Origin: Rubellimicrobium mesophilum DSM 19309
GTDB taxonomy: Bacteria > Pseudomonadota > Alphaproteobacteria > Rhodobacterales > Rhodobacteraceae
Assembly: GCF_000600335.2 (NCBI RefSeq)
Contig: NZ_KK088559.1
Coordinates: 16,843-80,842 of the forward strand
Reading direction: 5' to 3'
DNA length: 64,000 bases
Shown: piece by piece, positions 47,024-55,527 of the stretch
How the letters are laid out: each line of letters opens with the position of its first letter
Numbering within the stretch: position 1 is the stretch's first letter
The notes under the pieces: generated by a model
Database searches by the model: none
The model's input: the letters and a program-made list of their open reading frames with translations, nothing else
Told to the model about the DNA's origin: nothing
Program-made: the position numbers and the translations under genes

Positions 47024-47441
47024 GATGCTGCGCCTCGTCGCCAGCTACGCGGGCTTCGCGCTGCTCGCCACGGCCGTGAATCTCGGGACGCAGCGTGTCC
47101 TCTTGGGCGACTCGGCATCGCCACTGCGCTTCTTGGTCGCGCTGGTGGCGGGGACGCTGGCGGGGATGGCGGTCAAGTACGTGCTGGACAGCCGCTGGAT
47201 CTTCCGCGCCGGGCCGACCTCCGCCGCGACGCACGGCAAGCGGATCGGGAAATATGCCGGGACCAGCGTGGTCACGACGCTGGTCTTCTGGGGCTCGGAG
47301 GCCGCATTCTTCGCCGTCTCGCCCACGCAAGGCTCGCGCGAGGCGGGGGCGCTCCTGGGCCTCGCGGTGGGCTACGTGCTGAAGTATCACCTCGACCGGC
47401 GGCTCGTGTTCCGGGCCGCGCCGGGGGAGGGGCTGGCATGA
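47024..47441 (+). CDS. GtrA-family membrane protein (Rv3789-like)
   Basis: The 138-residue protein has four membrane helices in the GtrA pattern (YAGFALLATAVNLGTQR, VALVAGTLAGMAVKYVLDSRWIF, a third near residue 90, YVLKYHLDRRLVFR at the end). GtrA proteins flip or accompany polyprenyl-linked sugars. The mycobacterial homologue Rv3789 stands next to dprE1 and has been linked to arabinogalactan assembly. It starts two bases after the UbiA stop and overlaps dprE1 by four (ATGA), so all are one operon. Confidence 0.88.
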
Positions 47442-48760
47442 TGCTCTCGGGCTGGGGCCGATTCCCGCGGCAGGAGTGCCGGACCTCGCGGCCGAGGGAC
47501 GAGGCGGAGCTGCGGGCGGCTCTGGCGCAGGGCGGGGCCATCGCGCGGGGGAACGGACGGAGCTACGGGGACAGCGCGCTCTCGCCCCGCAACACGGTCG
47601 ACATGCGCGGCTGGAGCCGGATGCTGGACTTCGAGCCGGACACAGGGCGGCTGGTGGCCGAGGCGGGGGTCGTGCTGGGGGACGTGGTCGCGGCCTTCCT
47701 GCCCCGGGGCTGGTTCCCGTCCGTCACGCCGGGGACCAAGTTCGTGACGCTGGGCGGCATGATCGCGGCGGACGTGCACGGGAAGAACCACCACCGGGAC
47801 GGCTCCTTCGGGGCCTTCGTGGACTGGATCGACGTCATGGGGCCGGACGGCGAGGTCACGCGCTGCTCGCGGGACGAGAGCCCGGACCTCTTCCACTGGA
47901 CGCTCGGCGGCATGGGCCTGACGGGCGTGATCCTGCGGGCGGCCTTCCGGCTGCGGCGGGTGGAGTCGGCCTGGATCCGGCAGACCATGGTCCCCGCGCC
48001 GGGCCTCGACGCCGCCATCGACGCCATGGAGGCGGCGCGGGACTCGACCTACTCCGTCGCCTGGATCGACTGCCTGAGCCGGGGCGAGGCGCTGGGCCGC
48101 TCGCTCGTCATGCTGGGCGAGCACGCGGCCTGGGACGACCTCGACCGCACGCGCCGCGACGCGCCCTTCGTGATCCCGGAACGGCGGCGGCTCCGGGTGC
48201 CAATGGACCTGCCGAGCGTGGTGCTCGGCGGCGCGTCGCTCAGGGCCTTCAATGCGCTCTACTACCGGAACGGGGCAAGGAAGCGGGGCGAGAGCCTCGT
48301 GGACTGGGACGGCTTCTTCTATCCGCTGGACGCGATCCACGACTGGAACCGGATCTACGGGCGGCGGGGCTTCGCGCAGTTCCAGTGCGTGCTGCCGCTC
48401 GACGCCTCGCGCCACGGGATGCGGGCGCTCCTGCGCGCCATCTCGGACGCGGGGACGGGCTCGTTCCTCGCGGTGCTGAAGCGGCTCGGGCCGGGAGGGG
48501 CGGGGATGTCCTTCCCGATGGAGGGCTACACTCTGGCGCTCGACTTCCCGGTGACGGAGGCGAACCTCAGGCTGCTCGACGGGCTCGACCGGATCGTGCT
48601 CGACCATGGCGGGCGGTTCTACCTTGCGAAGGACAGCCGCATGACCCGCGCCACGCTGCGCCGCGCCGACCCGCGCGCCGACCTCTTCCAACGCCTGCGA
48701 CAGGAGCTTCGGATGACCCCCAGTTTCGCCTCGGCGCAATCGGAAAGGCTGGGGCTGTGA
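47438..48760 (+). CDS. dprE1: DprE1-like decaprenylphosphoryl-ribose 2'-oxidase
   Basis: The 440-residue FAD-linked oxidase of the vanillyl-alcohol oxidase fold has the FAD loop ARGNGRSYGDSALS, TLGGMIAADVHGKNHHRDGSFG, a catalytic domain and a C-terminal D-arabinono-lactone-oxidase-like segment. DprE1 oxidises the 2' carbon of decaprenylphosphoryl-ribose, the first half of its epimerisation to arabinose. It overlaps the GtrA and DprE2 genes. Start ATG 47438 (a second ATG lies three bases on). The cofactor histidine and the inhibitor-target cysteine position should be checked by alignment. Confidence 0.9.
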   Translation: MMLSGWGRFPRQECRTSRPRDEAELRAALAQGGAIARGNGRSYGDSALSPRNTVDMRGWSRMLDFEPDTGRLVAEAGVVLGDVVAAFLPRGWFPSVTPGTKFVTLGGMIAADVHGKNHHRDGSFGAFVDWIDVMGPDGEVTRCSRDESPDLFHWTLGGMGLTGVILRAAFRLRRVESAWIRQTMVPAPGLDAAIDAMEAARDSTYSVAWIDCLSRGEALGRSLVMLGEHAAWDDLDRTRRDAPFVIPERRRLRVPMDLPSVVLGGASLRAFNALYYRNGARKRGESLVDWDGFFYPLDAIHDWNRIYGRRGFAQFQCVLPLDASRHGMRALLRAISDAGTGSFLAVLKRLGPGGAGMSFPMEGYTLALDFPVTEANLRLLDGLDRIVLDHGGRFYLAKDSRMTRATLRRADPRADLFQRLRQELRMTPSFASAQSERLGL

Positions 48761-49494
48761 CCCGGCCGGCGGTGCTGATCCTCGGCGGGCGCTCGGACAT
48801 CGGGCTCGCCATCGCGCGGCGCTTCGCGGCGGACGGGCATCCGATCCAGCTCGCGGCGCGGGACGCCGCCGGGCTGGAGGCCGACAGGCGCGACATCGAG
48901 CTGCGGCACCGGGTGGCGGTGTCGCTCCACGATTTCGACGTGCTGGACACGGGCAGCCACGCGGCGCTCCTCGACGGCTTGCCGGCGCTGCCGGGGATCG
49001 CCGTCTGCGTGGTGGGGCTGATGGGCGAGCAGGCGGAGTCCGAGCGCGACCCCCTCGCCGCCGCGCGGGTGATGCGGAGCAACTACGAGGGGCCGGCGCT
49101 GATCCTGGCGGAGCTCGCCAACCGCTTCGAGGCGCGGGGCTCGGGGACGCTGGTCGGCGTGAGCTCGGTCGCGGGCGAGCGGGGACGCAGGAAGAACTAC
49201 GTCTACGGCTCGGCCAAGGCGGGGTTCACGGCCTTCCTGTCGGGGCTGCGGAACCGGCTGGCCGGCAAGGGGGTCCACGTCGTGACGGTGCTGCCGGGCT
49301 TCGTTGCGACGCGGATGACGGCGGGGATGGACCTGCCGGCCAAGCTCACCGCCGCGCCGGAGGAAGTGGCGGCCAGCGTGGAGCGTGCGGTCGCGCGGGC
49401 GCGGGACGTGGTCTACGTCCGCCCGGTGTGGGCTCTGGTCATGGGGATCATCCGCGCCATCCCCGAGTCGCGCTTCAAGCGGATGGACATCTAG
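48757..49494 (+). CDS. dprE2: DprE2-like decaprenylphosphoryl-2-keto-arabinose reductase (SDR)
   Basis: The 245-residue short-chain dehydrogenase has the nucleotide loop ILGGRSDIGLAIARRFA, VVGLMGEQ, the Ser in VGVSSVAGERG and the YVYGSAK catalytic pair. GRSDIG and ...NYEGPA are typical of DprE2. It reduces the keto product of DprE1 with NAD(P)H to give decaprenylphosphoryl-arabinose. GTG 48757 overlaps the dprE1 stop. It is the last gene of the operon and is followed by a hairpin. Confidence 0.9.
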   Translation: MTRPAVLILGGRSDIGLAIARRFAADGHPIQLAARDAAGLEADRRDIELRHRVAVSLHDFDVLDTGSHAALLDGLPALPGIAVCVVGLMGEQAESERDPLAAARVMRSNYEGPALILAELANRFEARGSGTLVGVSSVAGERGRRKNYVYGSAKAGFTAFLSGLRNRLAGKGVHVVTVLPGFVATRMTAGMDLPAKLTAAPEEVAASVERAVARARDVVYVRPVWALVMGIIRAIPESRFKRMDI

Positions 49495-49502
49495 GCCTTC
49501 TC

Positions 49503-49521
49503 GGGCGGCGGAAAGCCGCCC
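49503..49521 (+). terminator. hairpin after the arabinose donor operon
   Basis: GGGCGGC-GGAAA-GCCGCCC is a perfect 7-bp stem nine bases after the dprE2 stop, without a clear U tract. It is a plausible operon terminator. Confidence 0.5.
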
Positions 49522-49742
49522 TCATGGAGGCCGGTGGCCCGGGCGGCGCAGGCGGCCTCTGGGGACCCGCGCCGCGAACGCGAGTGAGTGCCCATCGGCG
49601 CGCCCTGGCGGCGTGATCTCGTCGCGGGACAGCAGGATGACGGTGGCGCCGCGCGCGGGGCCAGTGCCACGGCGCCGCAGCGGATCGCGAGGATGCGTTC
49701 CCCGGCGACGTCGAGCATGGGTCCTGCTTTCCATCGGAGAGC

Positions 49743-49753
49743 TTGTCTGACAA
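49743..49753. promoter_or_regulatory. palindromic operator-like site
   Basis: TTGTCTGACAA is a perfect palindrome of the kind bound by GntR-family (FadR-subfamily) regulators. It lies upstream of a decayed GntR-like frame. Confidence 0.5.
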
Positions 49754-50252
49754 CCTGGCTGGCCCGACGAGGGCTCCGCGCCGGCACGGGTCGGGGGCGG
49801 AGGCGGCTGCCGGACCGTCCCGAGTCTGGCTGAGCGACGCAGGCGAGACGGGAGCGCGGCGACGGAGGCGTTGCGGGACGGCCGCGGGGTGGCGTAGGGG
49901 ATGCGGGACGACATCCTCGCGCCCGTGGAGCCCGAGGGGCTGCGGCCCGGCGACCGCATCCCGACCGAGGCCGCGCTCAGGCAGCGCTTCGACGGCTCGC
50001 TTCACGACCCGCTCGGCGCCTTCGGGAGCCGGCCCCGGATATCGGCGGCCAAGATGGGGGCGGTCCTGCTGCCTAAGGCGGTGGCGGAGCGGCGCGACCT
50101 GCGCGACGTCGGGCCGGCATCGGTGATCGAGGCGATGGCCCTCACGCGGGCGGGCCGGCGGCTGATCCGCGCGGAGGACCAGCACAAGGACAGCCACTCC
50201 GCCTTCGACGCCGCCCGTACGGAGCCGACCCTACGTCACCGGCGGATTTTCG
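49754..50252 (+). pseudogene. decayed GntR-like regulator
   Basis: MRDDILAPVEPEGLRPGDRIPTEAALRQRF (from 49901) matches the winged-helix start of GntR proteins (LRDDILxGxLRPGDRLPTEAALAERF). The rest of the domain is missing or scrambled, and no coherent protein can be built. The remaining ~900-base gap 49495-50410 holds no intact gene. Other open frames are GC-rich shadows. Presumably it once controlled the transporter operon downstream. Confidence 0.4.
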
Positions 50253-50281
50253 TTGACAGATGTCAGACGACATTGTCCGAT
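50253..50281 (+). promoter_or_regulatory. promoter with embedded inverted repeat
   Basis: TTGACA (50253-50258) and TCCGAT (50276-50281) are 17 bases apart. Between them ATGTC-AGAC-GACAT (50260-50273) is a perfect inverted repeat resembling the 49743 palindrome. It probably drives the ABC uptake operon under GntR-type control. Confidence 0.5.
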
Positions 50282-50410
50282 CGGGACGTGATCCGCCGGC
50301 AGAGCGGACGCCTGGGAGCGCAGCACGATAGCGGACCGGACCGCCGGCCTTCGGGCCGGACCGTTCCGTTGCGCCTTCCGGGCCGGTCAACGATCCAACA
50401 GGAGGACTGC

Positions 50411-51235
50411 ATGAGGACATCCCTTTCCCTCGCGTTCACGGTCGCGGCGGCGCTGCTCGCGGGCGTCGCGCAGGCTGGCGAGACGCTCGACCGCGTGACG
50501 CAGAACGGGGCCATGGTGGTGGCCACCAACAGCGGCTGGCCTCCCCAGAGCTTTCTCGACGACAGCAACCAGCTTGTGGGCTTCGACATCGACGTGGCGA
50601 CCGAGATCGCCAAGCGGCTGGGCGTGACCGTCAGCTTCGAGACTCCCGACTGGGCGGTGATGACCGGCGGCCACTGGGCCGGGCGCTACGATCTCGCCGT
50701 GGGCTCGGTGACGCCGACCAAGGCGCGGGCGCAGGTGATCGACTTCCCGGCGGTCTACTACTACAGCCCCTACGTCTTCGTCGTGCACCAGGACAGCGCG
50801 ACGGACAGCCGCGACGACCTGAACGGCAAGGTGATCGGCGTCGAGACCGCGACCACCTCCGAGGACTACGTCAACCGCCGGCTGGAGATCGACGCGCCCG
50901 GCGTGCCGCCCATCGAATACACGCTCGAGCCCGCCGAGGTGCGGACCTACGCCGACTCCATGCTGCCCTTCGACGACCTGCGGCTCGGTGACGGGGTGCG
51001 GCTCGACGCGGTGATCGCGCCGGAGCAGACGGCGCTCAACGCGATCAAGAACGGCTATCCTCTCAAGGTGATCGAGGGCGACTACGCCTTCCGCGAGCCG
51101 CTGGTGGTGGTGGCCGACAAGGGCGACGCGGAATGGGACGCCCGCATCGCGGAGATCGTGCAGTCGATGAAGGACGATGGCACGCTCGCCCAGCTCACGA
51201 CCAAGTGGTACGGCCAGGACTACAGCGCCGACTGA
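50411..51235 (+). CDS. amino-acid-type ABC transporter substrate-binding protein
   Basis: This 274-residue periplasmic protein has a signal peptide (LAFTVAAALLAGVAQAG) and the family-3 binding-protein fold: LVGFDIDVATEIAKRLGV, FETPDWAVMTGG, VGSVTPTKARAQVIDF, a C-terminal MKDDGTLAQLTTKWYG. Such proteins bind polar amino acids, opines or related amines. It starts with ATG after GGAGGACTGC. It leads an operon with a flavin amine oxidase-like gene and a permease, so the ligand may be the amine or amino acid that enzyme oxidises. Confidence 0.93.
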   Translation: MRTSLSLAFTVAAALLAGVAQAGETLDRVTQNGAMVVATNSGWPPQSFLDDSNQLVGFDIDVATEIAKRLGVTVSFETPDWAVMTGGHWAGRYDLAVGSVTPTKARAQVIDFPAVYYYSPYVFVVHQDSATDSRDDLNGKVIGVETATTSEDYVNRRLEIDAPGVPPIEYTLEPAEVRTYADSMLPFDDLRLGDGVRLDAVIAPEQTALNAIKNGYPLKVIEGDYAFREPLVVVADKGDAEWDARIAEIVQSMKDDGTLAQLTTKWYGQDYSAD

Positions 51236-51289
51236 GCCCGGCGGCCTGGGGCCGTTCCGAAGATGCGATCCGCCCCAGGCAGGACCCCC

Positions 51290-52573
51290 ATGGACTACAT
51301 CGACAGCTACTATCGCCGCTCCCTCCGGGACCCCCGGCCGAGACCGCGCCTCGAGGGGCGCGTCGAGGCCGAGGTCTGCGTGGTGGGCGGCGGCCTCGCC
51401 GGGGTGACGGCGGCCTACGCCCTCTCGCGGATGGGGAAGGACGTGGTCCTCCTGGAAGGCGAGCGGGTCGGCTGGGGCGCCTCGGGACGCAACGGCGGCT
51501 TCGTGAGCCCCGGCTTCGCGACGGGGCGCGGCAACATCGCCCGGCGCGCGGGGAAGGACGGGGCGGCGGCGCTGCACCGCCTGTCCATCGAGGGGATGCG
51601 CTTCGTGCGCGACCGGATCGACGCGCTGGGGATCGAGGGCGCCGACCCGGTCCACGGCATCCTGAGCGCGCTCCGCCACGACGGCGGGGACTCGCTGAAG
51701 GAGGACCGCGACACCCTCGCGCGGGAGTTCGGCTACGAGGTCGAGTTCCTTCCCACCGGGAGCGTGAGGGAGAGGCTGCGGTCGCGCTGCTACTTCCAGG
51801 CGCTGCGCGACCCCAACGCCTTTCACTTCCACCCGCTGAATTACGTTCGTGGCCTCGCCCGGGCGGCCGAGGGGCAGGGCGCCCGCATCTTCGAGGGGAG
51901 CCGGGCGGTGTCGGCCGACCTCGACGGGGCGGTGAAGGTCGTGCGGACGGACGCCGGAGAGGTCGCGGCCCGGGACGTGCTGGTCTGCGGCGGCGGCTAC
52001 ACCGACCGGCTGGTACCGGAGCTGCGCCAGTCCATGCTGCCCATCGCCACCTACGTCCTGCTGACCGAGCGGGCGCCCGAGCGCATCGCCGAGGCGATCC
52101 GCACGACCGACGCCATCGGCGACAACCGGCGGGCGGGCGACTACTACCGCGTCGTGGACGGGGGCGAGCGCATCCTATGGGGCGGCAAGATCACCACGCG
52201 GACCGCCGAGCCGCGCAACCTCGCGGAGCTGCTGCGGCAGACCATGGTGTCCACCTACCCGCAGCTCGACGGCGTGAACGTCGAGGTCGCGTGGTCCGGC
52301 CTCATGTCCTACGCGCGCCACCTGATGCCGCAGATCGGGCGGCTGAGGCACGGCGTCTGGTACGCCACGGCCTTCGGCGGGCATGGGATGAACACGAGCA
52401 CCATCGGCGGCCTCGTGATCGCCGAGGGGATCGCGGGGGAGAGCGACCGCTACCGGCTGTTCGAGCCCTTCGGGCTGGACTGGAACGGCGGGCGGTTCGG
52501 CCATGCGGCGGTGCAGATGACCTATTGGTGGCTTCAGGCGCAGGACCGCTGGCGCGAGCGCCGCGTCGCCTGA
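51290..52573 (+). CDS. FAD-dependent amine/amino-acid oxidoreductase (DAO family)
   Basis: The 427-residue protein has an N-terminal FAD loop (AEVCVVGGGLAGVTAAYALSRMG, about residues 26-48) and GWGASGRNGGFVSPGF. The C-terminal end, AFGGHGMNTSTIGGLVIAEGI, is as in gamma-glutamylputrescine oxidase (PuuB) and related DAO proteins. It should oxidise a secondary amine or N-substituted amino acid. The ATG at 51290 follows GGCAGGA. Placed between a binding protein and a permease, it probably acts on the imported compound. Confidence 0.88.
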   Translation: MDYIDSYYRRSLRDPRPRPRLEGRVEAEVCVVGGGLAGVTAAYALSRMGKDVVLLEGERVGWGASGRNGGFVSPGFATGRGNIARRAGKDGAAALHRLSIEGMRFVRDRIDALGIEGADPVHGILSALRHDGGDSLKEDRDTLAREFGYEVEFLPTGSVRERLRSRCYFQALRDPNAFHFHPLNYVRGLARAAEGQGARIFEGSRAVSADLDGAVKVVRTDAGEVAARDVLVCGGGYTDRLVPELRQSMLPIATYVLLTERAPERIAEAIRTTDAIGDNRRAGDYYRVVDGGERILWGGKITTRTAEPRNLAELLRQTMVSTYPQLDGVNVEVAWSGLMSYARHLMPQIGRLRHGVWYATAFGGHGMNTSTIGGLVIAEGIAGESDRYRLFEPFGLDWNGGRFGHAAVQMTYWWLQAQDRWRERRVA

Positions 52574-52594
52574 CCGTTCGTGAGAGGGGCTGAC

Positions 52595-53560
52595 ATGGGG
52601 GCGATCATCCTGCGGCCGGGGCTTCTGAGGGCAGGCGGCCTGGGCCTCGCCCTCGTGCTCCTGACGGCGCTCGTCTACGCGACGGGCCTCGGGACCGGCT
52701 GGATCGGGGAGAGGATCGCCGCGCTGTCGGCCGCACTGGAGGGGCATCCCTCGGCGGTGCGGCTCCTCGCGGCGGCGGTGGTGGCGACGCTCCTCGTCCT
52801 GAACGGCATCGCGCTGGTGCGGCTGCCCCGCAGCCAGCAGGTCGCGCTGATCTGGGCCGAGCTCGGCGTCCTGGTCCTCGCCTTCTTCTACTCCTTCGAC
52901 CTGAGCTTCGAGTTCATCTGGAGGAAGATCGGCTTCCTCATCACGCAGGGGGTGACGACGACGCTGCTTATCTCGGCGGCCTCCATCGTCATCGCCTCGG
53001 TGCTGGCCATGGTCGGCGCCATCGCCAAGCTGTCGCAGAGCGGGATCGCCTACGGGCTTGCGACCTTCTACACCTCGCTGTTCCGGGGCCTGCCGCTCCT
53101 CATGCAGATCTACATCATCTACCTGGGCCTGCCGCAGCTCGGCTACGTCGTGGGCCCGGTGACGGCGGGGATCGCGGCGCTGTCGCTCTGCTACGGCGCC
53201 TACATGACCGAGATCTTCCGCGCCGGGATCGAGAGCATCGCGAAGGGTCAGGCGGAGGCCGCGACGGCGCTGGGCCTCTCGCCCCGGCAGACGCTGTGGC
53301 TGGTGGTGCTGCCGCAGGCGATGCGGGTCATCATCCCGCCCACGGGCAACCAGTTCATCGCCATGCTGAAGGATTCGTCGCTGGTCTCGGTCGTGGGGGT
53401 CTGGGAACTCATGTACCTCGCCCGGACGCAGGGGCAGACGGAGTTCCGGCACATCGAGATGCTCATCACCGCCTCGATGATCTACTGGGCGCTGTCCATG
53501 GGCCTCGAATTCGCGCAGGCGCGGCTGGAGCGGCGCTACGCCCGGTCCACCCGGCGGTAG
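52595..53560 (+). CDS. amino-acid-type ABC transporter permease
   Basis: The 321-residue membrane protein has a HisM/GlnP-type permease core with the ATPase-docking EAA motif (EAATALGLSPRQTLWLVVLPQA, about residues 220-241). Three additional N-terminal helices (about 10-30, 53-70, 85-105) are more than usual for the family. The ATG at 52595 follows GAGAGGGGCTG. No ATP-binding subunit gene is present in the window, so the importer must borrow one encoded elsewhere. Confidence 0.92.
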   Translation: MGAIILRPGLLRAGGLGLALVLLTALVYATGLGTGWIGERIAALSAALEGHPSAVRLLAAAVVATLLVLNGIALVRLPRSQQVALIWAELGVLVLAFFYSFDLSFEFIWRKIGFLITQGVTTTLLISAASIVIASVLAMVGAIAKLSQSGIAYGLATFYTSLFRGLPLLMQIYIIYLGLPQLGYVVGPVTAGIAALSLCYGAYMTEIFRAGIESIAKGQAEAATALGLSPRQTLWLVVLPQAMRVIIPPTGNQFIAMLKDSSLVSVVGVWELMYLARTQGQTEFRHIEMLITASMIYWALSMGLEFAQARLERRYARSTRR

Positions 53561-53630
53561 CAGGCCCCCGCGCGGCTTGACGGCCTGCCGGATTTCGGGC
53601 TGGTCGGAGCGACCGCCACCGGGGGATCCC

Positions 53631-54614
53631 ATGTTCGGCCAACGCTTCGCCACGCGCCTCAACTCCTTCGCGTCCCGGGCCGAGCGGGCCTGGCCCGGAC
53701 AGAAGGGCAAGCCCACGCCGCTGCAGATGGCCGAGCGGGCGGCACGGGCGCAGGGCCTCACCGACCTGGACCTGAACTATCCCGACCACGTGGATGACGA
53801 CCCGGGGAGCCTCGCGCGGCGGCTTGCGGGCATGGGGCTCGGGGTGAACGGGCTCGCGATGCGCTACTACACGAACCCGGCCTTCAGGCTCGGCGCCTTC
53901 ACGAACCCCGACCCGGAGGTGCGGCGCGAGGCCATCGACCTCACCAAGCGGGGGATCGACGCGGCCCGCGCGATGGGGGCGCGGCTGATGACGATCTGGC
54001 TGGGTCAGGATGGATGGGACTACAGCTTCCAGGCCGACTACGGGAGGCTCTGGGCCGATGAGATCGAGGCCATCCGGGAGGTCGCGGAGCACGACCCGGA
54101 GTGCCTGGTCTCCATCGAATACAAGCCGAACGAGCCGCGATCCTTCTCGCTGCTCTCGGACCTCTCGACCACGCTCCTGGCGCTGGCCGAGGTGGGCACG
54201 GCCAACCTGGGCGTGACCTTCGACTTCGCCCATGTGCTCTATGCGGGGGAGACGCCGGCCTGGGCGGCGGCCATGATCGCGCGCAAGTCGCGGCTCCTCG
54301 GCGTGCACCTCAACGACGGCTACGCGAAGCGCGACGACGGGCTGATGGTGGGCGCGGTGCATCTGCAGGCGACGCTGGAGCTGATCTGGCAGCTTGAGCG
54401 CGACGGCTACGACGGGCCGATCTACTTCGACACCTTCCCCGACCTCACCGGCCTCGATCCCGTCGCCGAATGCGAGGCGAACATCGAGACCGTGCAACGG
54501 CTGATCGCGGTGGCGCGCCGGCTGGCGGGTGACGACGAGCTGGCGACGGCGCTGGCCGCGCAGGACGCGGTGGCATCGCAGCGGATCGTGAACCGCGCCT
54601 TGATGGGCGGGTGA
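53631..54614 (+). CDS. sugar phosphate isomerase/epimerase (TIM barrel)
   Basis: The 327-residue protein belongs to the xylose-isomerase-like AP_endonuc_2 fold: LDLNYPDHVD, SIEYKPNEPRSFS (metal Glu), VTFDFAHVLYAGE, LLGVHLNDGY and DGPIYFDTFPD, with acidic and His residues for a divalent metal. It resembles L-rhamnose isomerase-related enzymes. The ATG at 53631 follows GGGGGA. It precedes a ribokinase, suggesting sugar or polyol catabolism, but the substrate is unknown. Confidence 0.87.
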   Translation: MFGQRFATRLNSFASRAERAWPGQKGKPTPLQMAERAARAQGLTDLDLNYPDHVDDDPGSLARRLAGMGLGVNGLAMRYYTNPAFRLGAFTNPDPEVRREAIDLTKRGIDAARAMGARLMTIWLGQDGWDYSFQADYGRLWADEIEAIREVAEHDPECLVSIEYKPNEPRSFSLLSDLSTTLLALAEVGTANLGVTFDFAHVLYAGETPAWAAAMIARKSRLLGVHLNDGYAKRDDGLMVGAVHLQATLELIWQLERDGYDGPIYFDTFPDLTGLDPVAECEANIETVQRLIAVARRLAGDDELATALAAQDAVASQRIVNRALMGG

Positions 54615-54654
54615 GGGCACGGGCGGCCGGGACGACGGATAGGAGGCACCTCCC

Positions 54655-55527
54655 ATGAGCCAGCCCGCGAACGGCGTCCTCGTCGTCGGAAGCCTCCACT
54701 ACGACATCATGGTCGCCGCTCCCCACCGCCCCGTCGCCGGCGAGACCGTCCAGGGGGAGCGCTGGTTCCCGAAGTTCGGCGGCAAGGGCGGCAACCAGGC
54801 GGTCGCGGCGGCGCGGGCCGGGGCCCCCGTGCGGATGCTGGGCGCCGTGGGCGACGATGCCTTCGGGGCCTTCCTGAGGGAGGGCCTGTCCCGGGGTGGC
54901 GTGGACGACCGCTGGGTCGCCACCTTGCCGGGCGAGGGCTCAGGCATGAGCGTTGCCGTCTCCGACGCGAGCGGCGACTACGGCGCGGTGATCGTCTCGG
55001 GCGCGAACCTGCGGATCGACCCTGCACGGCTTGAGGACGACGGGCTCTGGGCCGGCATGGGCCTGCTGATGCTGCAGAACGAGGTGTCCGAGGCCCTGAA
55101 CCTCGCAGCGGCGCGGGCGGCCCGCGCACGCGGGGTGCGCGTCTGCTTGAATGCCGCGCCCTACCGCCCGCTGCATCCCGGGCTGGTGGGGGCCCTCGAC
55201 ATCCTGATCGCGAACGCCCTGGAGGCGGAGGCGCTCTCGAAGCGTGCGGTGGCGGGCCTGGATCAGGCCGAGGAGGCGGCGGAGCGTCTGGCGCGGGCCG
55301 TCCCGATCGTCGTGGTCACCGCAGGGGGCGATGGGGTCGCCGTCGCGGAGAGTCGGAGCGGGAGCTTCGCCCTGCCCGCCGAGAGGGTCACGCCGGTCAG
55401 CACGCACGGCGCTGGCGACCTGTTTGCCGGCGCCCTGGCCGCCGCGCTCATGGACGGTGCCCCCCTGCGGGAGGCCGTGGAACGGGCGAACCGGGCCGCC
55501 GCCCGGCACGTCGCCGGATTGGGCTGA
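54655..55527 (+). CDS. rbsK: ribokinase (PfkB family)
   Basis: The 290-residue protein has both PfkB signatures: KFGGKGGNQAVAAARAGAPV near residue 40 and the C-terminal VTPVSTHGAGDLFAGALAAAL, containing the catalytic Asp in GAGD. The first motif is the ribokinase form. Ribokinase phosphorylates D-ribose at O5. It follows the isomerase gene with 40 bases between and is probably cotranscribed. Other sugars are possible because PfkB kinases are broad. Confidence 0.88.
   Translation: MSQPANGVLVVGSLHYDIMVAAPHRPVAGETVQGERWFPKFGGKGGNQAVAAARAGAPVRMLGAVGDDAFGAFLREGLSRGGVDDRWVATLPGEGSGMSVAVSDASGDYGAVIVSGANLRIDPARLEDDGLWAGMGLLMLQNEVSEALNLAAARAARARGVRVCLNAAPYRPLHPGLVGALDILIANALEAEALSKRAVAGLDQAEEAAERLARAVPIVVVTAGGDGVAVAESRSGSFALPAERVTPVSTHGAGDLFAGALAAALMDGAPLREAVERANRAAARHVAGLG

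Noticed and set aside
43161..47441. Open plus-strand frame of over 1400 codons
   Set aside because: It joins antisense of rtcB, the GT87 gene, the wrong frame of the UbiA gene and GtrA by chance, because the GT87 stop was lost.
49501..49960. Minus-strand gene after dprE2
   Set aside because: Frames here are short, lack a ribosome site, and would need at least one shift to be joined. No domain is seen.
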